Assembly: GCA_016223085.1 (NCBI GenBank)
Contig: JACRPS010000033.1
Coordinates: 41,689-105,688, forward strand
Length of the DNA stretch: 64,000 nt
Direction: 5' to 3'
Origin: Chloroflexota bacterium
GTDB taxonomy: Bacteria > Chloroflexota > Anaerolineae > Aggregatilineales > Phototrophicaceae
The notes below the pieces were generated by a model. The model searched no databases, was not told where the DNA came from, and saw nothing but the letters and a program-made list of their open reading frames with translations. The position numbers and the translations under genes were made by a program. This document shows positions 13,941 through 22,529 of this stretch, piece after piece; position 1 is the stretch's first letter, and every line of letters starts with the position of its first letter.

Positions 13941-14615
13941 ATGGTGCGGATTCAGTTTGCCGACCGGTCGGAGGCTGGACGGTATCTCGCCACCAAACTG
14001 GCCCGGTACGCCAATCGGCCTGACGTGCTGGTGCTGGCGCTGCCACGCGGTGGTGTGCCGGTCGCCTATGAAGTCGCCCGCGCCCTGCACGTACCGCTGG
14101 ATATTTTTGTGGTGCGCAAGCTGGGCCTCCCCGGCCATGAGGAAATGGCGATGGGGGCGATTGCTTCCGGTGGGGTTCAGGTGCTGAACCCGGACGTGGT
14201 GCAGCAGTTCCAGATATCCACTGCCGAGATTGAACGGGCTGCCGCCGTGGAACAGGCTGAACTCGAACGGCGTGAGGCGCTGTACCGGGGTAATCGGCCC
14301 CGGCCAGCAATTCAGGGGAAGACGGTCATTCTTGTGGATGATGGGCTGGCAACCGGCGCCAGTATGCGTGCGGCGGTGACGGCGCTGAAGCGGCTCAACC
14401 CGGCGGAGATCGTTGTTGCTGTGCCGGCGGCGGCGCGTTCCACCTGCGAGGATTTTGAAGACGAGGTTGATGAAGTCGTCTGCGCCATCACGCCTGAACC
14501 CTTTTTTGCCGTCGGTTTGTGGTATGAGGATTTCTCACAGACAACCGATGAAGAAGTCCGGGAACTGCTGGAAAAGGCGGCGCTGGCACAGCGTAAGGGC
14601 GAAGGTTCAGCTTGA
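13941..14615 (+). CDS. Phosphoribosyltransferase family protein
   Basis: The product is 224 residues long. It has a type I PRTase fold with [14 protein letters not shown] near the N-terminus, [20 protein letters not shown], and the PRPP-binding loop [14 protein letters not shown] at about 130-143, followed by [11 protein letters not shown]. This family catalyses transfer to or from phosphoribosyl pyrophosphate; the base or other substrate is unknown for this subgroup, which is often fused to an alpha/beta hydrolase like the gene immediately upstream. The short gap of 12 bases implies co-transcription. The last third is a family-typical C-terminal region ([16 protein letters not shown]). Confidence 0.85.
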   Translation: MVRIQFADRSEAGRYLATKLARYANRPDVLVLALPRGGVPVAYEVARALHVPLDIFVVRKLGLPGHEEMAMGAIASGGVQVLNPDVVQQFQISTAEIERAAAVEQAELERREALYRGNRPRPAIQGKTVILVDDGLATGASMRAAVTALKRLNPAEIVVAVPAAARSTCEDFEDEVDEVVCAITPEPFFAVGLWYEDFSQTTDEEVRELLEKAALAQRKGEGSA

Positions 14616-14827
14616 ATCTGGAGTTGTGGCAGCATGGTTTTGCGGCTGGCGATATTCTGCCGGGACGTATGGCCGATACTGGCGAAAACCGCTCACCCTG
14701 GGCCTGGCGCAACCAGCCGGCTTTAGCCTCGCCTACCGTTCTACAACCGCATGATAGCGATAAGCGAAGGCGCTTCAGGGTCGGCTGTTGGTTCAAGCAG
14801 ACGTGGCGACCTCTGACCCCTGGCTGA

Positions 14828-14856
14828 TGGACGTTCCGGGCGGGCTGCGGTATAGT
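14828..14856 (+). promoter_or_regulatory. Promoter of the P450 gene, likely giving a leaderless mRNA
   Basis: TGGACG (14828-14833) and TATAGT (14851-14856) are separated by 17 bases. The -10 box ends six bases before the ATG at 14863, so transcription should begin at or next to the start codon and no Shine-Dalgarno sequence fits in between. The upstream gap 14616-14827 shows no other feature. Confidence 0.55.
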
Positions 14857-14862
14857 TAGCCC

Positions 14863-16164
14863 ATGCCGCCACCTATCCCCACTACCGATCAATCGGTCTC
14901 CCTGCTTGCCCTGAAAGCGATGCTGCGGGACCGCACCGTTCTGTCCGCTCTGGAAGTATTTAACCACCAACTCGGTGACATTTTCCAGATCACGCTGCCG
15001 GGTTTTAAGCCGGTGATGCTGGCCGGGCCGGAAGCCGCCCGCTTTGTGCTGGTGACATCGCGGGATGACCTGCGCTGGCGCTCCGAAGGCGACCCGGTGA
15101 CGGCGCTGCTGCGGCACGGCGTGCTGGTCGAAGATGGCGATCTGCACGACTGGCTGCGCCGCAGCATGAACCCCGCGCTGCACAAAAGCATGATGGCGAA
15201 GTACGTTGAAACCATGCGCTGCGCCATTGATCGGGTGTGTCGTGACTGGCAGGATGGCGACATCCGCGACATGCTGGTTGAGATGCGCCGCGCCGCGCTG
15301 CTGATTTTGATGGAAACGTTGTTTAAGGTGGATTTTGCGCCGGAGATGCGGCGGCTGTGGCAGCCTATCCTGAAATCAATCCAGTTTATTTCGCCGGGGT
15401 TATGGGTGCTCTGGCCGGACACGCCGCGTCCAGGGTATACGGCTGCGCTGCGACGGCTGAATCAATATCTCTATCAGATGATCGCGGCGCGGCGGGCAGC
15501 GCCCGGCGAACCGGACGACCTGCTGGGAGTGCTGATCGCCACGCCGGGAATGACCGACGATCTGATCCGCGACCAACTGCTGACGATGCTGATCGCCGGT
15601 CACGATACCAGCACGGCGCTGTTAAGCTGGTCGCTGTATCTGCTGGGCAAACATCCCGCTGCCATGCAGCGTGCCCGCGCTGAAGTGGATACCGTACTGG
15701 GCAGCGCCGCGCCGAGCATGGAAACGCTGCCGGATTTGCTTTTCCTCGACCGCGTGCTGCACGAGGTGCTGCGCCTGTACCCGCCTATTCACCTCGGTTC
15801 GCGCCGGGCGGCGGTTGATCTGGAATTTCAGGGGTATACCATTCCCGCCGGTACGCGCGTGATGTATTCGATCTACCTGACACACCGCCAGCCGGCGTAC
15901 TGGCCTGACCCGAAGGGGTTTGACCCGGAACGCTTCACGCCCGAAAACAGCCGCAGTCGCCAACCCTATACCTATCTGCCGTTTGGTGGCGGGCCGCGCA
16001 ACTGTATCGGTGCGCTGTTTGGGCAGGTGGAAACCAGAGTGGTGCTGGCGCGGGTGCTGCAGCAGTTTGATCTGGTTCTGACGCGCGATCACGTCCACGC
16101 GCACATGGGCGCAACGCTGGAGCCGCGCCCCGGTGTGTTCATGCGGGTGCGCCGCCGGCAATAA
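14863..16164 (+). CDS. Cytochrome P450
   Basis: This 433-residue soluble P450 carries the I-helix oxygen-activation motif AGHDTST (about 244-250), the ExxR motif in HEVLRLYPP, a PERF segment (DPERFTPE), and the haem-binding loop FGGGPRNCIG (about 374-383) with its cysteine ligand. It is convergent with crtB and crtI, 50 bases away from crtB. The family layout resembles bacterial P450s such as Thermus CYP175A1, a carotenoid ring hydroxylase, so hydroxylation of a carotenoid is a reasonable guess. No redox partner gene is adjacent, and fatty acid or terpene hydroxylation cannot be excluded. Its promoter appears to make a leaderless transcript. Confidence 0.92.
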   Translation: MPPPIPTTDQSVSLLALKAMLRDRTVLSALEVFNHQLGDIFQITLPGFKPVMLAGPEAARFVLVTSRDDLRWRSEGDPVTALLRHGVLVEDGDLHDWLRRSMNPALHKSMMAKYVETMRCAIDRVCRDWQDGDIRDMLVEMRRAALLILMETLFKVDFAPEMRRLWQPILKSIQFISPGLWVLWPDTPRPGYTAALRRLNQYLYQMIAARRAAPGEPDDLLGVLIATPGMTDDLIRDQLLTMLIAGHDTSTALLSWSLYLLGKHPAAMQRARAEVDTVLGSAAPSMETLPDLLFLDRVLHEVLRLYPPIHLGSRRAAVDLEFQGYTIPAGTRVMYSIYLTHRQPAYWPDPKGFDPERFTPENSRSRQPYTYLPFGGGPRNCIGALFGQVETRVVLARVLQQFDLVLTRDHVHAHMGATLEPRPGVFMRVRRRQ

Positions 16165-16214
16165 AAAAGCCCTGACCGACCAGCCAGAGCGATATGTGTT
16201 GCGGGAGCTGAAAG

Positions 16215-17147
16215 TTAGCGAACCTGCCGCCAGGCGGATGCCACCAGCCGCAGTTTTTCCCACTTGCTGGCCCCGGCGCGGCCAGCAAATACGTTGAAGC
16301 CTCTGCTGCGAATATCGGTCAGGATGGCGTGGTAGATTTCCAGCGCGCTCATCACGGCCCAGCGGCCTGACGCCAGCCGCCGGACTCCCTCACGCGCCTG
16401 TCGGTAGTAGCCTTCCGTGCGTTCAAACTCAAATTCCATCAGGGCAATCCAATTTGGTGTTATGCGTCCGGCAGCGATGTCATCCTCGGTCACGCCAAAA
16501 CGCACCAGGTCTTCCTGTGGGAGATAAACTCGCCCGCGCGACCAGTCCTGGGCCACGTCGCGCCAGAAATTGCTAAGCTGCATGGCAATCGAAAGCGCGT
16601 CGGCCTGCTTGTATACGTCCCGGACGTGGCGGGTTTTTGCCCCCAGGATGTGCGCCATCGCCCGGCCCACCGGCAGTGCGCTGCCGTCCATGTAATGCAG
16701 CAGGTCGGCAAAGGTCGGAAAGCGGCTGATGCTCAGGTCTTCGCTCATGGCGCGGAAATACGGGCGCATCAGTTCCGGTGACAGGTGAAACTGGTGCGCG
16801 GTGTGCAGGTAGGCCCGCAGCACCGGGTGGCTGCTGCTGCCGGTGTCGAAGGCGCGCCAGTACAGTTCCTCGAACTGCTCGATGGCCGCGCGCGCCGCGG
16901 TCCCCCGGTACTGGACATCCACGATGTCATCACCCACGCGCATCAGGGCATACAGCGCCTCAACGTGCGGCAGCTTGTCGGCTGGCAGGAAGCGTGCCGC
17001 GAAGGAATAGTTCCGGCTGGCGCCGCGCATCACTTCGCGGCAGACCGCGTAATCCGCCGACAGCGTGTGGCTGGGCAGGACGCGCGGATGAAACGGCGGC
17101 GGTGCGGTCTGGACGTGCAGCAGGGTTTCGGGTTGTTTTAGCGCCAC
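16215..17147 (-). CDS. crtB: Phytoene synthase (squalene/phytoene synthase family)
   Basis: This 310-residue all-helical prenyl synthase condenses two geranylgeranyl diphosphates to phytoene, the first committed carotenoid step. The two aspartate-rich magnesium-binding motifs are present: MRVGDDIVDV near residue 69 and LSNFWRDVAQDWSRGRVYLP near 190. The start is a GTG overlapping the end of crtI by 10 bases, so the two are translationally coupled and crtI is translated first. Squalene synthase-like HpnC/HpnD relatives are possible, but the crtI partner favours phytoene synthase. Confidence 0.9.
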   Translation of the reverse strand: MALKQPETLLHVQTAPPPFHPRVLPSHTLSADYAVCREVMRGASRNYSFAARFLPADKLPHVEALYALMRVGDDIVDVQYRGTAARAAIEQFEELYWRAFDTGSSSHPVLRAYLHTAHQFHLSPELMRPYFRAMSEDLSISRFPTFADLLHYMDGSALPVGRAMAHILGAKTRHVRDVYKQADALSIAMQLSNFWRDVAQDWSRGRVYLPQEDLVRFGVTEDDIAAGRITPNWIALMEFEFERTEGYYRQAREGVRRLASGRWAVMSALEIYHAILTDIRSRGFNVFAGRAGASKWEKLRLVASAWRQVR

Positions 17148-18619
17148 TCTTGAACAATCCTTTCCGTCACCAGCCGGGCCGAAATGAGTACCATCGGCAT
17201 TCCGATACCGGGATACGTGCCCTGACCAACAAAATACAGTCCGTCAATATCGTGTGCTTTGTTGTGCGGTCGGAAGTAAGCGGACTGGAAGAACCCCTGC
17301 GACAGCGAACCGAACGCCGAGCCGTATACGGCGTTAATGTCCGACTGAAAATCGTTGGGCGTATACTCGCGTTCCCATACGATATGCTGCCGGATGTCCG
17401 CGTCAACGATGCGCTCAAGCTGCCGCACAAGCTGTTCCCGCACTACCGGCGCCGCCGAACGCCAATCCACCCATCCCGTCAGATTGGGCATGGGCGCCAG
17501 CAGGTACAGCAGGCTGTGCCCCTGCGGCGCAAGGCCGGGGTCGGTGATGGTCGGCACATTCAGATGAAACGAGGGTTCATCCGGCAGTGTTTTGATCGTA
17601 AAAATGGCGTCCAGGTTGGCGCGGTAATCCTCGGAGAAATACAGTGCCTGATGGCGCAGGTGTGAATAGGTTTTGTCCACACCCAAATACAGCAGGTAGC
17701 CGGAGCAGGAGTACTGCATCCGTTCAAGCCTCCGGTCAGGATAGTCATGGCGATGCTGCGGGTCAATCAAGCAGCGGTAGGTGTAGGGCAGGTCGGCATT
17801 TGAGACCACCAGATCAGCCGGAACAAACTCCCCCGTTTCCAGCCGGACACCGGTCACGCGCCTATTTTCTATTACGATTTTTTGTACGGCTGAGTTGCAG
17901 CGAATCTTCACGCCGAGGTCTGCCGCCAGCGCCAGCATGTCTTCGATGATGCTGTAAATGCCGCCTCTGGGATACCACATGCCCAGCGCGAGATCGGCAT
18001 AGGTGATGAGGCTGTACATCGCCAGCGCATCCAGTGGCGACAGCCCCAGGAACATCGAGTGGAACGAGAACGCTTTTTGCAGCTTGTCGGACTTGAAGTA
18101 GCGCCCGACCTGCTTGTACAGGCGTTCGTAGGAACGGGTGGCTGCCAGTTTGATGCCGGCGGCAGGGTTCATCAGGTCCGTGATGTGGTCGTAATTGCGA
18201 TCAACAAAATCCATGCCCAGCGCGTACTTCCGCCGGCTGGCGTCCATAAACCGGCGCAGCCCCGCTGCTGCGCCGGGTTCAACTTTTTCCACTTCAGGCG
18301 CCATCTGGTCGAGGTCAGCGTACAGGTCAATGAAGGTGTCATCATGGAAGTAGATGCGGTAATTCGGGTCAAGCCGGACAAAATCAAGCCGCTGGTTGAT
18401 GTCCAGCCCCAGCGCCCGGTAGGTTTCGTCAAAGGTGGACTTCATCACCAGGATCGTCGGCCCACGATCCACGCGGAACCCCGATTCTTCGATCACGCTG
18501 CTGCGACCGCCGGGTCGCGCCTGCTTGTCCAGCACGGTGACATGGTAACCGTGGTGCGCCAGCCGCAGCGCCGCCGCCAGCCCGCCCATCCCTGCACCGA
18601 TCACAACGATTGATTTCAT
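17138..18619 (-). CDS. crtI: Phytoene desaturase (CrtI-type FAD oxidoreductase)
   Basis: The product has 493 residues. It opens with the FAD dinucleotide-binding motif VVIGAGMGGLAAALRLA (about 5-21), followed by VLDKQARPGGRS and GFRVDRGPTILVM, and ends with the carotenoid oxidoreductase signature LYFVGQGTYPGIGMPMVL. Such enzymes introduce double bases into phytoene to give neurosporene or lycopene, or desaturate later intermediates. It is the first gene of a crtI-crtB pair. The upstream region contains two ATGTA direct repeats 11 bases apart (near 18647-18662), which could be an operator. The number of desaturation steps cannot be read from sequence. Confidence 0.92.
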   Translation of the reverse strand: MKSIVVIGAGMGGLAAALRLAHHGYHVTVLDKQARPGGRSSVIEESGFRVDRGPTILVMKSTFDETYRALGLDINQRLDFVRLDPNYRIYFHDDTFIDLYADLDQMAPEVEKVEPGAAAGLRRFMDASRRKYALGMDFVDRNYDHITDLMNPAAGIKLAATRSYERLYKQVGRYFKSDKLQKAFSFHSMFLGLSPLDALAMYSLITYADLALGMWYPRGGIYSIIEDMLALAADLGVKIRCNSAVQKIVIENRRVTGVRLETGEFVPADLVVSNADLPYTYRCLIDPQHRHDYPDRRLERMQYSCSGYLLYLGVDKTYSHLRHQALYFSEDYRANLDAIFTIKTLPDEPSFHLNVPTITDPGLAPQGHSLLYLLAPMPNLTGWVDWRSAAPVVREQLVRQLERIVDADIRQHIVWEREYTPNDFQSDINAVYGSAFGSLSQGFFQSAYFRPHNKAHDIDGLYFVGQGTYPGIGMPMVLISARLVTERIVQEWR

Positions 18620-18742
18620 AACCTGCGCTCAACTTTCAGTACGTGATGTACACCTAATGTAACATAAATGAACAGGTTTCGTCCACAATTTTAAGGCTCT
18701 TATACAGGTTTTCTTACCGCCGACTAAACTGACCTGAAAAAC

Positions 18743-18765
18743 AAACGCCGCTGGTGGCGGCGTTT
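18743..18765 (-). terminator. Rho-independent terminator of the ABC transporter/methyltransferase operon
   Basis: A 9-bp stem pairs 18743-18751 (AAACGCCGC) with 18757-18765 around a five-base loop. On the minus strand it is followed by GTTTTTC, a proper T-run. It lies 36 bases after the stop of the URO-D-like gene. Confidence 0.8.
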
Positions 18766-18800
18766 GGGGGTATCAGATTCACTAGGGGCGTTGTCGCCGT

Positions 18801-19811
18801 TCAAACATGCAGCGCTTCCAGCGCGGCGGCCTGCGCCCGCAAATTCGCGTGTGGCGTGCCATCCGGGATTTCACAGCCGGCGGCGCTAAAACTGCGCGCT
18901 CCCCCAAGTTCCATACAACGTTGGGCGGCCTGATAGACCTGCTCCGGCGTGCCACGCAGCATCACGGCCAGCGGGTCGAAATTGCCGCAGACCGCTTTGT
19001 CGCCAAACGCCTGCGCGGCGGCTGCCATATCCACCATCCAGTCAAGATCAATGATGTCCGCACCGCTTTCCGGCAGCCGGTGCAGGATTTTGCTGGTATT
19101 GCCGCAGATGTGCAGGCGGGCAAGCGCCCCCATCGCGTGTACTGCCGCGAAGATGCGCTGCTCGTAGGGCAGGGCGTACTGCTCGTACAGAACCGGCGAC
19201 ACCTGCGAAGCAATCGCGTCGCCCAGACCGATGATGTCCGCGCCGGCTTCCACCTGCATTCGCGCGAAGGCAATCGCCACTTCAGTGCATTGTTCGAGCA
19301 GATCGCACAGCCAGTCGGGCCGGTCGTAAAAGTCCAGCATCAGATTGCTGACGCCGCGCAGGTCGGCGGCTTCTGCCAGCGCACCTTCCACCCAGCCCAT
19401 AATCGGGACTTCGCCGCCGGCGCGTTCCCGGAACAGGCGAATTGCTTCCAGCCGGTCCGTCATACGCCGTCCGGGTAGGCGGGGTGGGGTTAGCTGTTTC
19501 AGGTCGGTATCGTCGGCCAACGGCGGGTTTTCGCACACCGGCAGACCGTCGTCCGGGAAGATGATCTCCGCGCCCCAGTCCGCCGTTTCGCGGTACGGGT
19601 CGGAGATTGCCTGCAGGATGTCCAGCGCAAAATCCTGCTGGACGGCGAAGTTGGCGTCACACAGCACGCGGTAGTCCTGATAGTAGCGCGACAGCGGCTG
19701 GCCGATGTGATGCGCGGCAAACTGCATCATGATGTCAAAGTTCGGCGGGCGGTCAACCGCCTCGCCGTGCAGCCGCTTCATGACCCGTTCGTAGGAATTC
19801 ATGGCGCTCAC
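18801..19811 (-). CDS. URO-D family protein (uroporphyrinogen decarboxylase-like methyltransferase)
   Basis: This 336-residue TIM barrel belongs to the URO-D/MtaA/CmuA superfamily: an N-terminal YERVMKRLHGEAVDRPPNFD segment, the middle GWVEGALAEAADLRG, and a likely zinc site with LHICGNTS and, near the C-terminus, AAGCEIPDGTPHANLRA. The His-x-Cys plus later Cys pattern and the ending resemble corrinoid-dependent methyltransferase members more than HemE. It is the last gene of the transporter operon, 6 bases after the permease, so it probably acts on the imported compound. URO-D-like genes next to sugar-type ABC transporters are common in Chloroflexota and Firmicutes without known substrates. 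A haem biosynthesis role is unlikely because no other hem gene is near. Confidence 0.8.
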   Translation of the reverse strand: MSAMNSYERVMKRLHGEAVDRPPNFDIMMQFAAHHIGQPLSRYYQDYRVLCDANFAVQQDFALDILQAISDPYRETADWGAEIIFPDDGLPVCENPPLADDTDLKQLTPPRLPGRRMTDRLEAIRLFRERAGGEVPIMGWVEGALAEAADLRGVSNLMLDFYDRPDWLCDLLEQCTEVAIAFARMQVEAGADIIGLGDAIASQVSPVLYEQYALPYEQRIFAAVHAMGALARLHICGNTSKILHRLPESGADIIDLDWMVDMAAAAQAFGDKAVCGNFDPLAVMLRGTPEQVYQAAQRCMELGGARSFSAAGCEIPDGTPHANLRAQAAALEALHV

Positions 19812-19816
19812 CCTGC

Positions 19817-20905
19817 CTATTTCCCGCCTCGGCTGAACCAGTGGGCAAAGCCGGTCGGTTTACCCTGGCGGCGCCGGAACCACTGGTCGAGCGTGATGGC
19901 CGCGATGATGATGATGCCCTGCGCCGATGGCAGCCAATAGGCTTCAACGCCGATCAGGTTCAGTCCGGTACGCAGCACGCCCATGATGGCCGCGCCGATG
20001 AGTGTGCCGAGGATACTGCCCTCGCCGCCGCTGGTGCTGGTACCGCCGACCACGACCGCCGCGATCACGTCCAGTTCGTATCCCTGCGCGGCGGTGGGTG
20101 CAGCCACGCCCAGACGTGCGGTCAGGAGGACACCACCGGCCCCGGCCAGCAGGCCGGAGATGGTGTAAATCATGATCTTGGTGCGGGTGACGCTGATGCC
20201 GGACAGGCGCGAGGCCTGCTCGTTGCCGCCAACGGCGAAGATGCGGTAGCCCCAGGCGGTGCGGGTCAGGAAAATCCAGGCGATAATGCCGACCACCAGC
20301 ATGATGACGGTTGGCAGCGGGAAGTTGACTCCGGCGACCGGAATGTTCTGGCGGCCAATCGTCATGAAGTTGGGTGGCAGGTTCTGAATCGGCCAGCCCT
20401 GCGACAGCCCGTAAACGATGCCGCGCGCGATTTGCAGCATGCCGAGCGTGGCGATGAAGGGTGGCAGCTTGGCGAAGGTAATCAGCAGGCCGTTGATGAA
20501 ACCCGCCAGCGCGCCGACCGCTAACCCGGCCAGAATCGCCAGCGGAATCGCCCACTCGGATACCGTGCCGTCGGCGGTAAGGAACGGTGATTTGTCGCGC
20601 GCGATGAGGAAGGCGGCAGCCAGCCCGGCCAGCGCCATAACCGAACCAACCGACAGGTCAATGCCGGCGGAGATAATCACAAACGTCATGCCGAAGGCAG
20701 CAATGGCCGTCCAGGAGAAGTTGAGCATGATGTTGGTGAGGTTGGTCGGCTTCAGGAAAGTGCCGGACGCGCCGCCGGTTGCCAGCGTAAAAAACGCGAC
20801 CATACCCAGCAGCACCAGAAAGATGCCGATCTCCTGGCCGCGCAGCACGCGCCGCCAGGTGGAACGCGGGGCAGGGCGGGGCGGACTGACGGTTATATCG
20901 CTCAT
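19817..20905 (-). CDS. Sugar-type ABC transporter permease (RbsC/XylH family)
   Basis: This 362-residue inner-membrane permease has about eight to ten hydrophobic helices and the RbsC-family landmarks [43 protein letters not shown] (the contact loop for the ATPase) and [19 protein letters not shown]. The start overlaps the stop of the ATPase gene by 4 bases (ATGA). With the adjacent ATPase and binding protein it forms a CUT2-type importer for a pentose, hexose or related polyol. Only one permease gene is present, so it probably functions as a homodimer. Confidence 0.92.
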   Translation of the reverse strand: MSDITVSPPRPAPRSTWRRVLRGQEIGIFLVLLGMVAFFTLATGGASGTFLKPTNLTNIMLNFSWTAIAAFGMTFVIISAGIDLSVGSVMALAGLAAAFLIARDKSPFLTADGTVSEWAIPLAILAGLAVGALAGFINGLLITFAKLPPFIATLGMLQIARGIVYGLSQGWPIQNLPPNFMTIGRQNIPVAGVNFPLPTVIMLVVGIIAWIFLTRTAWGYRIFAVGGNEQASRLSGISVTRTKIMIYTISGLLAGAGGVLLTARLGVAAPTAAQGYELDVIAAVVVGGTSTSGGEGSILGTLIGAAIMGVLRTGLNLIGVEAYWLPSAQGIIIIAAITLDQWFRRRQGKPTGFAHWFSRGGK

Positions 20906-22485
20906 GCAGGGACTCCTTCTACAGCGTGCCGCGTGGCATACGACATGATGATTTCCTGCGCGGCTTCCTGGTTTTGCAGTTCGTCGCGGTTGAGAATGCC
21001 GGTTACGCGCCCCTCACACATCACCAGCACGCGGTCGCTCATCGCCAGAATTTCCGGCAGTTCGGACGAGATCATGATGATGCCCATGCCGCTGCGCGCA
21101 AGTTGGCTCATCAGGGCATAAATCTCGGATTTTGCGCCAACGTCAATGCCACGTGTGGGTTCGTCCAGAATCAGCACCTTCGGGTTGGACATCAGCCACT
21201 TGGCAAGCACCACTTTTTGCTGGTTGCCGCCGGAGAGATACATCACCTTTTGTTCCAGGCTGGGCGTGCGGATATTCAGTCGCTGAACATACTCCGCTGC
21301 CTGGCGTTCCAGTGTGGCGCCGTCCAGCAGTCCCAAACGGGAATGTGGGGACAGGTTTGGCAGCACTTCATTTTTAAAGACGCTGAGCAGCAGTACCAGC
21401 CCCTGGCTGCCACGATCTTCCGGCACCAGGCTGATACCGGCGCGGATAGCGTCCTCCGGTGAATGAATCTCAGGCTGGCGGCCATCAATCCAGATTTCAC
21501 CTGCGTCCCTCGCGTCCGCGCCAAACAGCAGCCGGGCGGTTTCGGTGCGGCCCGCGCCGACCAGCCCGGCAAAACCGAGAATTTCGCCGCGCCGCAGTTG
21601 GAAGGAAACATCCTCAACCGCGCCTGCGCGCGCCAGCCCTTTCACGTCCAGCACGACGTCGCCGATCTGGGCCGGTTCTTTCTGGTACATCTGGCTGAGA
21701 GAGCGCCCGACCATCATGCCGATCACTTTATCAATGTCTACTGCGCCAATCGGGGCCGTGCCGACCAGTCGGCCATCCCGCAGCACCACCACCCGGTCGG
21801 CGATGCGGAACACTTCGTTCAGACGGTGGGTAATAAAAATAACGGCGCGTCCCTGCGCTTTCAGGTTTCGGATGATTTCAAATAACTTTTCGGTTTCGTC
21901 CTTGCCCAGCGCCGATGTTGGCTCATCCATGATGATGACGCGCGAGTCAAATGACAGCGCCTTTGCGATCTCAACCAACTGGCGTTCGGCCACCGGCAGG
22001 CTGCGAATCAGCGCGGTTGGCGAGACGTGCGCGCCGACGATATCCAGCAGCCTTTGCGCTTCCGCCTCCATGCGGCGGCGGTCCACCAGCTTCACCACGC
22101 GCCCAACACCGGGCTGAAGTGGCTCGCGGGCAGTGAAAATATTGGCGGCGACCGTCTGGGTAGGGACGAGGTTAAATTCCTGGTAGATAATCGAAATCCC
22201 CAGGGACTGCGCCTGATGCGGGCTGGTTAACTCCACTTCCTCGCCGCCGAGGTAAATGTGCCCGCTGTCCCTGGTATACGCCCCAGCCAGGATTTTCATC
22301 AACGTGGATTTACCGGCGCCGTTTTCACCCAGCAGCGCCACCACTTCGCCGGGGTAGGCTTCAAAATCAACGTCGGTCAGGGCCTGCACGCCGGGGAAGG
22401 CTTTTGACACCCCCTGCACGCGGAGGATTGGTTCGGTCTGCAAGCTGCACCTCTGGCGATGGATGGACGCTGGCGAAATGTTCAT
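20902..22485 (-). CDS. Sugar-type ABC transporter ATP-binding protein (RbsA/XylG family)
   Basis: The protein has 527 residues and two ABC domains, as in all CUT2 importers. The first has Walker [10 protein letters not shown] and Walker [13 protein letters not shown]. The second has a degenerate Walker [10 protein letters not shown], and carries signature [14 protein letters not shown] and Walker [15 protein letters not shown]. The degenerate second nucleotide site is normal for RbsA. The start at 22485 is uncertain because no good ribosome binding site precedes it; a start nearer the [11 protein letters not shown] segment (about residue 20) is also possible. It lies 44 bases after the binding-protein gene. 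Confidence 0.92.
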   Translation of the reverse strand: MNISPASIHRQRCSLQTEPILRVQGVSKAFPGVQALTDVDFEAYPGEVVALLGENGAGKSTLMKILAGAYTRDSGHIYLGGEEVELTSPHQAQSLGISIIYQEFNLVPTQTVAANIFTAREPLQPGVGRVVKLVDRRRMEAEAQRLLDIVGAHVSPTALIRSLPVAERQLVEIAKALSFDSRVIIMDEPTSALGKDETEKLFEIIRNLKAQGRAVIFITHRLNEVFRIADRVVVLRDGRLVGTAPIGAVDIDKVIGMMVGRSLSQMYQKEPAQIGDVVLDVKGLARAGAVEDVSFQLRRGEILGFAGLVGAGRTETARLLFGADARDAGEIWIDGRQPEIHSPEDAIRAGISLVPEDRGSQGLVLLLSVFKNEVLPNLSPHSRLGLLDGATLERQAAEYVQRLNIRTPSLEQKVMYLSGGNQQKVVLAKWLMSNPKVLILDEPTRGIDVGAKSEIYALMSQLARSGMGIIMISSELPEILAMSDRVLVMCEGRVTGILNRDELQNQEAAQEIIMSYATRHAVEGVPA

Positions 22486-22529
22486 CCCGCCAGCGCCGCT
22501 TACTTTACAATCGAGCGATCAACGAAGTA

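Noticed and set aside
14612..14827. Small open frame after the phosphoribosyltransferase gene
   Set aside because: No ribosome binding site or recognisable sequence; it lies in the region just before the P450 promoter.
18647..18662. Two ATGTA direct repeats before crtI as a LitR/CarH-type light-control operator
   Set aside because: The repeats are short and no MerR-family regulator gene is in the window, so I did not list it as a feature.
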